Shown in pieces: positions 1 through 9,000 of a DNA stretch of 64,000 nucleotides. This DNA comes from Morchella semilibera (Eukaryota > Ascomycota > Pezizomycetes > Pezizales > Morchellaceae), in contig CM018604.1 of NCBI GenBank assembly GCA_009192285.1, positions 4,621,746-4,685,745 of the forward strand, given 5' to 3'. Under the pieces are notes generated by a model. That model saw nothing but the letters and a program-made list of their open reading frames with translations. It did not search any database and was not told the origin of the DNA. The number at the start of each line of letters is the position of its first letter. Within the stretch, counting starts at the first letter, position 1. The translations under genes were made by a program, and so were the position numbers.

Positions 1-363
1 TATATTTCACACGGTCGTTGAAACGCCCTGTTTGCCCTAAGCGCTACATACTTATAAACCAGCCTTAGTACATGCGATAATGCCTACATACGGTCCTGCC
101 CGTCCACTTAGGTACCTAAGTGCTTTCCTGTGCCCGTCTGAATCTGCCCGGCCGCCTGAATGCCCACCCATTTACCTGTCTGTGCCTGTCTGCCCGCCTG
201 CAGCATGTGAGGAACCCGGAACCCAATACTTACTTGTACCTACTTTCTAAGCCCTTCCCTCACCCGCACGGGGTGCTTGTCTGTGACCACAACTTATGGC
301 GCCTCAGGCCCATCATACCCACGCACGTTAACCCCTCCAAATAGCAAACGCCCCCCTACCCCC

Positions 364-497
364 AAGAGCGGAGCGAGAGCAAGAGCGAGAGCAAGAGCGA
401 GAGCAAGAGCGAGAGCAAGAGCGAGAGAGAGAGCAAGAGCAAGAGCAAGAGCGAGAGAGAGAGCGAGAGAGAGAGCGAGAGCGAGAGCGGGGGGGGG
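364..497. repeat. Purine hexanucleotide microsatellite (GAGCAA/GAGCGA)n
   Basis: About 130 bases of alternating GAGCAA, GAGCGA and GAGAGA units end in a short G run. Translated in any frame it gives Arg-Ala, Glu-Arg or Ala-Leu repeats, so open frames crossing it should not be read as genes. The related tract in copy B (about 3740-3765) is much shorter, so the array is length-variable between copies. Confidence 0.85.
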
Positions 498-535
498 TAG
501 TGGGGGAGAGAAGCTACTTAAGTACATACCTCCCC

Positions 536-734
536 GCGAGGCCCAAAAATCGCCAACAAAAGACTTACGCCCCCACCTGGGGCCGCTTTCCTAGATTTTA
601 CGGGGGGTTAGTGGGGGGGTCGAACCCGAGCGGTGTCGATCAGAGTGTGAGCTCTATACCGCTCGGGAAAGCCCCCGGTGAAAGTAGCTGCCGTTCCTAC
701 GTTTTTGGATGCGACTGACATGACGCTAGCTTGG
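536..734 (-). mobile_element. tRNA-derived SINE candidate, copy 1
   Basis: Read on the minus strand, the core (about 676-602) has a tRNA-like A box, TTCCCGAGCGGTATAGAG, like the D-arm of Leu/Ser tRNAs. It also has a B box, GGGTTCGACCC, at tRNA-like spacing. GGGGG and CCCCC bracket a ~74-nt unit, but the T-stem pairs poorly, so this is not a functional tRNA. A perfect 10-bp inverted repeat (CCCGAGCGGT, 625-634, with 658-667) lies inside. Two more copies are at 2502-2694 and 3991-4174, with flanking similarity out to GCGCTAGCTTGGC. Pol III boxes plus dispersed copies fit a SINE. Confidence 0.55.
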
Positions 735-759
735 CAATTCTGCCGCTAGCGGCGGCCGA

Positions 760-985
760 ATAAGATGTACATGTAGTACATCTTACATATGTAGTATGTA
801 GAATTGTACATAGCAATCCCCCCCAAACCCCCACACAGGCCAGAGAAACTGCAAACCCAGCCAGCAGCGTGAGCGGAGCACACACGCACATACATGTAGT
901 TCACAACTGTATATACATACATGTATGCTCTACGGGCAATTAAGGAAGCAACAATGACTACATGTACTTACATACATGTATGTAC
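760..985. repeat. TACATGTA-rich AT tract
   Basis: The palindromic octamer TACATGTA occurs five times here (starts at 768, 891, 918, 959 and 973), embedded in TACATA/TGTATG runs. The same octamer recurs across the window, mostly outside genes. No gene is visible in this stretch. Confidence 0.7.
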
Positions 986-1388
986 ACCACGCGCGAGGTG
1001 TGTACTTTGTGGGAGGGTCCGAGCCCCTCCGCCACCCGGCCAACCTCTTCTAGCTACTGCCCGCTAGATGCACTGCGATTAAACATTCTCCCTACCCATA
1101 CCGCCCTTTCATGGTGGGGTTGGTCGTGGGATGATTAGGGTATGTGGATCATGATATATCACTCGCACTATCAATCCCGCGGGTGCTTGTATAGAGGGTA
1201 AACAAACAGTACCAAGGGGTCAATATAGCATCAGAGCCTCATCGTTCACCGGCAGGAGTTCTGGGGGGGGGGGGTATGGAGTGGTATTTAATGACGTATC
1301 AAAAGTAAATTTACCAACGGTGGTAAACTATTTTACCACTGGTGGCCATAGTATCCCTCCGTCTACCAATATGTAATGCTAACCCATA
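986..1388. other. Non-coding stretch with fragments related to the neighbouring TIR element
   Basis: No open frame of note. The stretch contains one copy of a dispersed motif (CGAGTGAT on the minus strand, about 1158-1165). It also holds an extra copy (about 1303-1345) of the palindromic ACCAACGGTGGTAAA / TTTACCACTGGTGG block that forms the termini of the element starting at 1389. An old nested or tandem insertion of related elements would explain this. Confidence 0.5.
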
Positions 1389-2461
1389 TGGAGCGGCAAA
1401 TATGTCAAATTAAAGTAATTTTACCAACGGCAGCAAATTATTTTACCACCGGTGGTAAAAATAATACTATGATTTTATACCTATAATGTTACTTTTATGG
1501 TAAAAGTATCCCTTAGGTTGTCAGTAAGTGCTGCCCCCCCAGAAAAAAGCAATAGTTGATCTCCCATACGAATTCTCACCCTCTATTATAGGAGGGGCAG
1601 CATTGACAGCTTAAGAGATAGACACCCCGGCCGAAAGAGGCTATATAATGCCAATATATGAGTCCTATTGTCCAGCACTTCACCACCGGTGGGAAACCTT
1701 ATAAGTGTTTGTAATAATGATAGCGCGCTGGTTGTCTCGAACCAGACCCAATTCGGCTTAGTGTAATTGATAGAGTTTATTAATTATCCCGGGCACGTGA
1801 CCCAGCTAGCGTCTGGTTGGAGACAAGCGCACTGGCATAAAGACTGAAATTCAGCTTTTATACTGGAACAAGAACGGAAATCCAGCGCATATACACCGGT
1901 GGTAAAATAATTCACCACCGTTGGTAAAATTACATTTACCACACCATAAACCCCCTATATTAAATTTGTATAGAAGATCTATTGTTTGATAAGGGAGATG
2001 GCGGGATCTGTTAGTAAAGCCACACAAAATTTGCCCACCCACCAAAAACTATCGCCAAGAAACAAATATTTAGATTCAGAGGTTGTTGGCCAAGTCGCTC
2101 TAATAATTAACAGCACTCAAGCAACAACTTATGGATAATAGAGAACTAAATTTGTATGGGAGACCCACCGCCCGATAAGAGAGATAACAAGACCTGTTAG
2201 TAAAGCCACAACAAGCTTATGTACTTCGGGTGTAGGGGTAAGTGAGAAGACACCCTTCACGCAAACTTGGCAGCTTGGTGTCTTCTCACTTACCCTACAC
2301 CCAAAGTACATGTACTTTTCTGGGGGGTAGCACTTCGCTGACGGGCGATTAGTAAATGTTCAGCCACTAATAAATAAATGGTGGTATTATCTTTACCACC
2401 GGTAGTAAAACAATCTACACACTACCGCTGTAAGATTACTTTTGACATATTCGCCGCTCTA
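1389..2461. mobile_element. Non-autonomous TIR element (MITE-like) flanked by TA
   Basis: The first ~85 bases (from TGGAGCGGCAAATATGTCAAA through the TTTACCACCGGTGGTAAA block to AATAATAC) reappear as the reverse complement at about 2380-2461. That end reads inward as TAGAGCGGCGAATATGTCAAA. Both ends abut a TA dinucleotide (1387-1388 and 2462-2463), as in Tc1/mariner insertions. Inside are a third, inverted copy of the GGTGGTAAA block (about 1880-1945), a pair of ~65-bp direct repeats (about 1962-2022 and 2148-2210) and a long hairpin (2219-2311). No transposase frame is present, so it would depend on a partner in trans. Confidence 0.6.
2219..2311. repeat. Long near-perfect hairpin (36/35-nt arms, 22-nt loop)
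   Basis: The left arm 2219-2254 and right arm 2277-2311 are reverse complements apart from one mismatch and one bulged G. The loop is 2255-2276. The arms contain GTAAGTGAGAAGACACC and its complement. Transcription through the parent TIR element would give a strong stem. A hairpin RNA precursor or a cruciform are possibilities; the sequence alone shows only the structure. Confidence 0.8.
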
Positions 2462-2501
2462 TATACTCCAGGTACTTAGGTTAACTCCATGTAATTTATT
2501 T

Positions 2502-2694
2502 CACGAGGCCAAAAAATACAAAAGACTTACGCCCCCACCCGGGGCAGCTCTCCTAGATTTTACGAGGGGGTTAGTGGGGGGGTCGAACCCGAGCGGTGTC
2601 GATCAGAGTGTGAGCTCTATACCGCTCGGGAAAGCCCCCGATGATAGCAGCTGCGGTTCTTACGTCTTTGGATGCGGCATGGCGCTAGCTTGGC
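2502..2694 (-). mobile_element. tRNA-derived SINE candidate, copy 2
   Basis: Same module as at 536-734: A box and B box on the minus strand, the 10-bp CCCGAGCGGT inverted repeat, and the outer markers AAAAGACTTACGCCCCCACC and GGCGCTAGCTTGGC. It begins about 40 bases beyond the right end of the TIR element. Unlike copies 1 and 3 it is not part of the longer 0.65-kb repeat, so the ~190-bp module moves or duplicates on its own. Confidence 0.55.
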
Positions 2695-3491
2695 GACCCT
2701 TTCATGCAGGCGGGAACCCACCCCCCGTCACTACAATATTAGTATTTAATCTCTAGACTACCCAAGTGGGACATTCATAGCTGTTCTTCCCACCCATATC
2801 GCTCATGCATGGCGGAGTCGTCGTGGGATGTTTGGGATGTGCGGGTCACGATATATCACTCGCACAATCCACCCGTGCGAGGCCTTTCTCCCCGCCCAAC
2901 CCACTTACCAACCCACCCCCCGGCCACGGCAACACTGCACTACTTTCTCCCCACAACACCCCCATTCAGCGCCATCCCCCCAAAAAACAAATAAAAAGAA
3001 ATAGAACACTGTCACTGACTTCCACAACACTACATACTGAAGTATGGTGGGTTTCCACAAGTAAGCGGGCATTCACGTTGCAACCAACATTTGTATGGAA
3101 ATGCAACTTCAAAGACGTATTTCTCACCATAAGGAGATAGAGCAAAAGAGTTTTAGATATAGATCCTCTGGTTGTGATGGTACAAAGTGTCAGCTTGAGA
3201 GTGCGACTTTGAAATTTTGATGTTGTTCGGTGGTTTGTATGTTACTACCAACTGTGCAACTACATGTGGTAACGTGCAATACTTAGCCAACAACTTGGCG
3301 CACTCACTGCCTCACCCACCCACGCAGCAATATGGAGGAAATAAAAAAAGGATAAAACAAACCCCGAGCGTCAATTGTGACCCCCTCCCGTTCCCTCTCT
3401 CCGAGTAGCTCCTTCTGCAGGCGAGTACTCAAGATCTAAGAAGACCTTTCTGCACAGAAGACTTTACAAGGCGGTCTGGAAAATATATTGT
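2695..3491. other. No supported gene
   Basis: Only short open frames with compositionally biased translations. One further copy of the ATCACTCG dispersed motif lies at about 2856. The GTCGTGGGATG block before it is also seen near 1125, so this is a second, diverged copy of that short segment. Confidence 0.5.
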
Positions 3492-4175
3492 ACGGTCCTA
3501 CCCGCCCGCACACCCTGCTTCCCTGTGCCCGCTTGAATCTACCCGCTTGCATGCCCACCCGCTTGCCTGTCTGTGCCGTCCGCAGCATGTGATGAACCCG
3601 GAACCCGATACTTAGGTATGTCTTTTTAAACCGTTCCTTCACACGTACGGGGTGCTTGTCTGTGGCCACAACCTATCCTATGGCGCCGCAGGCCCACCAT
3701 ACCCGCGCACGTAAAACAGCAAACGCCCACCCTATCCCCAAGAGCGGAGCGAGAGCAAGAGCGGGGGGTGAGTGGTGGTGGTGGTGGTGGGGGGGGGGAG
3801 TGGTTACATACTTCCCCACGCGGCCAAAAAACCACCAACGCCCCCACCTGTGGCCGCTTTCCTAGATCCTACAGGGGGTTACCGCTTCCAGAAAGCATAC
3901 ATGTAAACGGCGTGATTCATCGTGATTGCTTCTACACTTCTGGCCGCCTATCCGCTAGCTAGCTTGCTTGGTGGTTGGGGAAAAAAAAAACCGCCAACAA
4001 AAGACTTACGCCCCCACCCGGGGCCGCTTCCTAGATTTTACGAGGGGGTTAGTGGGGGGGTCGAACCCGAGCGGTGTCGATCAGAGTGTGAGCTCTATAC
4101 CGCTCGGGAAAGCCCCCGGTGATTGCAGCTGCCGTTTTTACAATCTTGGGTGCGACAACATGGCGCTAGCTTGGC
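3492..4175. repeat. Copy B of the ~0.65-kb dispersed repeat
   Basis: Direct-orientation relative of 90-735 (shared blocks are listed there). It differs by a shorter purine tract and an inserted GGT/GGGG run (about 3768-3800). Around 3835-3882 there is a partial extra copy of the CGCCCCCACC...CCTAGAT segment that precedes the tRNA-like module. This suggests internal duplication or unequal exchange. Confidence 0.65.
3991..4174 (-). mobile_element. tRNA-derived SINE candidate, copy 3
   Basis: Third copy of the module at 536-734 and 2502-2694. The A-box and B-box equivalents and the 10-bp inverted repeat are intact on the minus strand. It begins after a run of ten A on the plus strand, which on the element's own strand would be a terminal T run. 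Confidence 0.55.
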
Positions 4176-4989
4176 GCGCGGGACGGGCGCCGCCCCCATC
4201 TAAGTACTAAAGCACATGTACTTACGGTGGGGGCTCACCACCGCTGCTGGACTGCTGCTCCTACATGTAAGTATTGTATGTACAAGTATGTATGTACTAG
4301 TCTCGCTCCCTAGCTGGTTTGTACTGGTTGGTATTTTCACAAACTGGAGGGCCTGCGTACTGCTTACACCAAAAGGTTTACACGCACCAGTCCTTTCTCT
4401 TCTATGCCAAAGAGCCCAAAGGCTGCGGGATGGTTGGGAAACCCCCGTAAAGTTACTGCTCCAGACATACTATGGGCGCGATACTCCATCCCAAGCTCAC
4501 CCACCACAACCACAACCACAGTGTGGACTATGTATGTGTACTAGTAAGTGTGTATAGCGCCCCCAAACGGCGGGGTCGGCTGGTGGTAGCGCATCATGAT
4601 GCATCACTCGGTCGTCTCAATCCGCGCACAAACACCAACGCAAGTGCCCAAGCCCGGAAGGAAAGAAACACCCTCTACCAGAAAGCTCTCAGCCTAATTG
4701 CAAAGGACAAGCACAGCACATAAAGCAAGAAAGCAAGCGAGTGATAATCCATGATTGCACCCTCAGTACCCAGACAGACCAAGTACTAGTAAACACCCAA
4801 GCAAATCAAATCAAATCAAGTAAAAGTAAAGTAAAAAGCAATCCCACCCAATACTCCAACCCAAATTGATCCCACAAGTAAACAAAAAACAGACACAAAA
4901 AAACCCCCGCAGAATTACAGGATTACCTACAAAAGTACCTACGAAGCTAAAGATACAAGAAGAAGAAGAAGAGAAAAAAAACACACAAA
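4176..4989. other. No supported gene; downstream of the coiled-coil gene
   Basis: Short open frames only. Contains one TACATGTA (4262) and two copies of the dispersed CGAGTGAT motif (about 4603 inverted, 4739 direct). The last ~200 bases are A-rich with AAATCAAATC-type repeats and probably include the 3' untranslated region of the minus-strand gene that ends at 4990. Confidence 0.4.
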
Positions 4990-6084
4990 CTACTCCCCCC
5001 TCCGCAACGCCAATATCATCTGCCCCATCTTCTCGTCGTTCCCCCTCCTCTCCGCCTTCAACTTAATGCCCAGCTCCCTGACCTCGGCCGCCAGCTCCTC
5101 CACGCGACCTTTGCGCCGCTCGGCATCCTTCATGTACCGCTTCGCCGCACCCTTATAGCGCCGACTGCGCTCGTCCATCTCGCCCACCAGCCGCGTCCGC
5201 GTCCGCACGGTGCGGACAATCGCCCGCACCAGCTCAGGGTCCTGCACGCCCTTCGCAACGTCTACGGCCCCCTCCTCCTCCTCATCCGCCACAACAACAT
5301 GCGCCGGCAACGGGCAGCGGTCAATCTCCGTGACAATGACGTGTAGCGCCCGCCGGCACGCCCCCGCCTCCGTGTCATCGAGGCGAACTGACGACGACGA
5401 CTCCTTCCCCGCCGTATCGCGGAGCAACTGTGCGAACCGGCCCCTGGCGGCCTTTGTCTCGCCCACGGCCACCTCAAGCTCGGCCTTCAAGTAGTCCCTT
5501 TCGCCCGCGAGGCGTTGCGCCGCCTGCTCGTTGTGTCGGACCCTGCCCTCGAGCTCCACTATTGTAACGGCGCAGGCCGCGTGCTCCTTGATGCGGTCCT
5601 GCAGCTCCCTGACCGCCCTGCGGAGGCCCTCCGCCTCCCGGGACGCCACCTGCGCCTTCGCCGCCTCGTCGAGCTGTCGCCGCAGCGTCTCCGTCTCCTT
5701 CTCGAGTGTGCGCTGCCGGTCGAGCGCCTCCTTGAGCTGCGCCTTCTCCTGTGCTGCCGCCGCGGCCGCCTGCTGCTGGCGCGTGAGCTGCTGGCGCAGC
5801 GTGATGGTCTCGGTCTCGATGACGCCCACGTGTGTCTTTTCCTCGGCGAGCTGGCGGCGCAGGTTGGTGATCTCCTCCTCGGAGGTGCTGCGGCGCTGCT
5901 CGGACTCGGCCGCTTGGCTCTTGAGCATCTCGTTGAGGCGCTTTGTGTCGTTGACGAGCACGCGGAGGGCCTCCTTCTCCTCCTCGAGCGAGGCGGCCCT
6001 CTCTTCCGTGTCGGCGAGCTTGGTCTCGAGCGCCTCGCCCTCGGCCTCGAGGCTACGGATGTGCTGCTCCGCGTTTCGCTTCAT
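4990..6084 (-). CDS. Coiled-coil protein of unknown function
   Basis: A 364-residue open frame with an ATG at 6084. The first ~220 residues are almost continuous heptads rich in Glu, Gln, Arg, Ala and Leu, with runs such as ELQDRIKEHA and TLRRQLDEAAKA. A less regular segment follows, containing an acidic DEEEEGAVD patch. The C-terminus (from about 275) is a basic helical stretch with RRKGRVEELAAEVRELG. There is no signal peptide or membrane segment. The gene is much more GC-rich than its surroundings, like the conserved genes at 40-46 kb, which supports real coding. I cannot assign a family: such coiled coils occur in cytoske­letal, tethering and nuclear proteins. An upstream exon is possible because an acceptor-like CACAAG precedes the ATG. 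Confidence 0.65.
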   Translation of the reverse strand: MKRNAEQHIRSLEAEGEALETKLADTEERAASLEEEKEALRVLVNDTKRLNEMLKSQAAESEQRRSTSEEEITNLRRQLAEEKTHVGVIETETITLRQQLTRQQQAAAAAAQEKAQLKEALDRQRTLEKETETLRRQLDEAAKAQVASREAEGLRRAVRELQDRIKEHAACAVTIVELEGRVRHNEQAAQRLAGERDYLKAELEVAVGETKAARGRFAQLLRDTAGKESSSSVRLDDTEAGACRRALHVIVTEIDRCPLPAHVVVADEEEEGAVDVAKGVQDPELVRAIVRTVRTRTRLVGEMDERSRRYKGAAKRYMKDAERRKGRVEELAAEVRELGIKLKAERRGNDEKMGQMILALRRGE

Positions 6085-9000
6085 ACCATTGTCTTGTGAT
6101 CTCAGCGCAATCGTAGCGGTCGCTGACCAGCTTCACCGGCCGCTTCCGGCCTTCTTATGATGGTAGATTCGTGCAAGGCGGACGCTGATCACATTTCGCT
6201 CGACGGCCCTTTAGACGTGTGGGCGACAGCTTGCTTCCCGACCATGGTGCCCGCGGCGCATACTATGTTCTGCGAAGCTCTTCGGAACCTTAGACGCCTC
6301 AGCTAGTCCGCCAGGCGGCGCTTTTACCTTCACGTGAGCTCGGTGGCAGGATGACTCGGCCTTATGCAGCCGCCATTGAAAAGCGCGAGACGGGGACGAT
6401 TTTTAGCCAAACGGATTTCTCAATCTTCAACGAGATCACAAGCGTTGCTCACACGCGTAGGCTTCCTTAAAACGGCTCATATACGGAGCACTTCACTCTA
6501 CACCGCGCTACTCACAAGTCTACTGGGGCATCGCCACGTTGCCAATGCAGCTCGTGATGATCTGACATACAAGGTCGACCATCGTCAATAAGATACTGAG
6601 GGCGAAATATCTCAAACCGACTGGATCTCGTCCTAGGCTCTAGTCCTCCAAAACTCTTCTTATCTCGTCGGAATCATGCGTCGGCGAAGTCTGTGCCGTC
6701 GGTTTCTTGATCGGTGACATAAGAGTTCACCATTTCGTCGTCAGCTCGGCTTGACTTGGCCTAGAAAAAACTTTGTTCCAGGGCCTGACGACTTTGGAGC
6801 CCAGTCTTCAACTCGGCTGGGAAGCAGGGGACTCAAGAACCGATAAGATACTTTTTACTACTTGATACCCGTCAGTTTGCTCGTGCGCGCTTGCTGTGGT
6901 AGACTCAATGAGGCATTTTTCCTGCACTCCCTCGCTGCATCGCTGAGGAGGAACAACTTGGTGGGAGGCCGCCTGAAGGAGAGCCCATGACGGCGCTCAT
7001 GGATGTTCGAGGCTAGCCATATGCTGCTGCCGTACTGGTGCGCCCTTCTCACTCCAGCGCCTCCTGCGCGTCGCGGGCAATAAGCGTGGATTCTGCTCGC
7101 CTCGCGCGCAGTTTTACTTGCTCGCTTCTACACGTCGAACGCTCACCAGCAATTCCATCATCAGACTTGCACTTGTCTCCTGCGTGTTCTCTTGAGACCT
7201 ATAAGGGAGAACATAGATAATCACTTCTTCCGTAGGAAGTTTCATGCTCACACATCCACGTGAGTCTCGTATGCTGCACACCTGTCTTGGTTGTGTGCGG
7301 TTGGGATCGCCTCAGCGGACCTGCTAGTCGATTTCGCTGATTGTCCCAGTGTCTTGGACGTGGTTCTGAGCCCGAAGGGGCGGAATGCATTAATGAAGAT
7401 TTATGATAAGAGTTGCCCTGGCCATCATACTCGTCAGCGCGGCTGTTGTGACCTTGTTCGTGAGCGCCAAGCTCTGCCATCGTTAGTTGGAGAACGGCTT
7501 CAATGCGCCAATTCCATTAGAACTGCCAATGCACATCGTAGCACAATTACTCCCTATGACCACTCGCTTGTTCTCGCCCGCAGAATTCTTCGACGTTCTT
7601 TTTCATCTTTAACCGGGAAGATAATTTCCTTCGTGACATGGGCTAGTCCTAACTCTCCGTTGACCAGCTCCAGTACGCGGAGGTTGTTCTCGATTTACAG
7701 TGCTGGTGCTGCTATGCAATCGAGGCACCAACAGATACGCCTCACGGGAAGAGAGGTCGCAAACATCAAGAAGAGTCCGTCCTGCATATTCTGACAAGAC
7801 ACGTGCCTTAATACAGAATACCGGAAAGGAGGGGGGACAAAGATGGAACACCAAATCGGGTTGGTTTTGAAAATAGAAAATGGACGCAAGATAGTTGGAC
7901 GGTTCCTGTGTGCTTTCATATGTGAACGCTGCGGAGGTTGCTCTCGGCTCAAGTTGTGGTATACCCGTAATTGATTTTATTAACAACAAGCTTGCAGATC
8001 TTTGATGTGATTATTGCGTTCTCGGTAGTCCTATTTATCAGCAGGCTCTTGGCAGCGAAATGGTCGTGTTTCGTACCTACTCGAAAGAATTCGTTTGGGT
8101 CGAGGCTGCCATCGCCCATGGGGCATGCAAGGATTTTCGCGGCTTTCTGCAGTCGCTGGGAAGATGAATCCGTCTCTTTTTGGAAGTCGCGATTCTCAGG
8201 CGCGTGCCGTGTGCCACTTGCACTGGACTCGTGAATTACTTATTCGAGGTTAAGAGCTGTATGAGCAGATGAGTACGTTGTCGGACATTACACCTTTCCG
8301 ACTTGTCGGACGGTTGACAGCGGGCGGAGCTTTCGGTGTATACTTCTCTATTATCCTGCCTACTGGCCAGGCGCTCGAAACTCATAGGAAATTATGGCCG
8401 GCATACCGCTGCGTCAAGTTCGGCCAATGTCGTGAACCGCGAACGGACTAACCTTCATCTTCACACTCACCCCGCCCTCACGTATCTTATTTCAAAACAA
8501 TCGTCAATACCACAACATCCCTCACGGGATAATCAAGAACCAGAAAGAAGAACACATATATCCAAGACTAACAAGAGAACAATAACACGCAAACAAACAG
8601 AACCAATAAACCGGTATGCCAACCTATATTCTCGAGATACGATCTCCTCCGTCATAGACTGGACTACTCTACATTCCTACGATCCTGTATCTCTGCTCGT
8701 CGCCACATGTACACCTCATAGTGGAGCACTTTTGAACGAGGAACCCTCCGCAACCGGTCTAGCAGATCCCATCCTGCACTTTACATGACTATTCTCTCTA
8801 CGCGGATCACTCTGCGTTTGCCCTCTCGGTGCGTACCCACGGTCCGGCTCTCTGAACCCAAAGATGAACGCGCTCCTCATGATTGATTCCCATCACGACG
8901 GATGCGAAACTGTGAGACCCCAAGCGCAGTGGGCGGGACGCAGCGATATTGCTCTTCGGGTCCTCAAATTAATCTGTACGAACATCTATGGACAATCACT

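Larger units (their letters stand above)
90..735. repeat. Copy A of a ~0.65-kb dispersed repeat
   Basis: This stretch is clearly related, in the same orientation, to 3492-4175. Both begin with CGGTCCT-(A/G)CCCG. They then share CAGCATGTGA followed by AACCCGGAACCC, the block GGGGTGCTTGTCTGTG, an AAGAGCGGAGCGAGAGCAAG purine tract and a tRNA-like module at the right end. The copies differ by many substitutions and indels, so the duplication is old. No convincing protein is encoded: the open frames are low-complexity Arg/Ala repeats. It is either a composite repeat or a short interspersed element with a long tail. Confidence 0.65.

Noticed and set aside
277-594. Open frame of Arg-Ala repeats as a protein
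   Set aside because: It is the translation of a purine microsatellite inside a dispersed repeat, open on both strands for that reason only.
5515-6160. Plus-strand frames of about 200 codons opposite the coiled-coil gene
   Set aside because: Leu/Arg- and Ser/Cys-rich antisense translations of coiled-coil codons.
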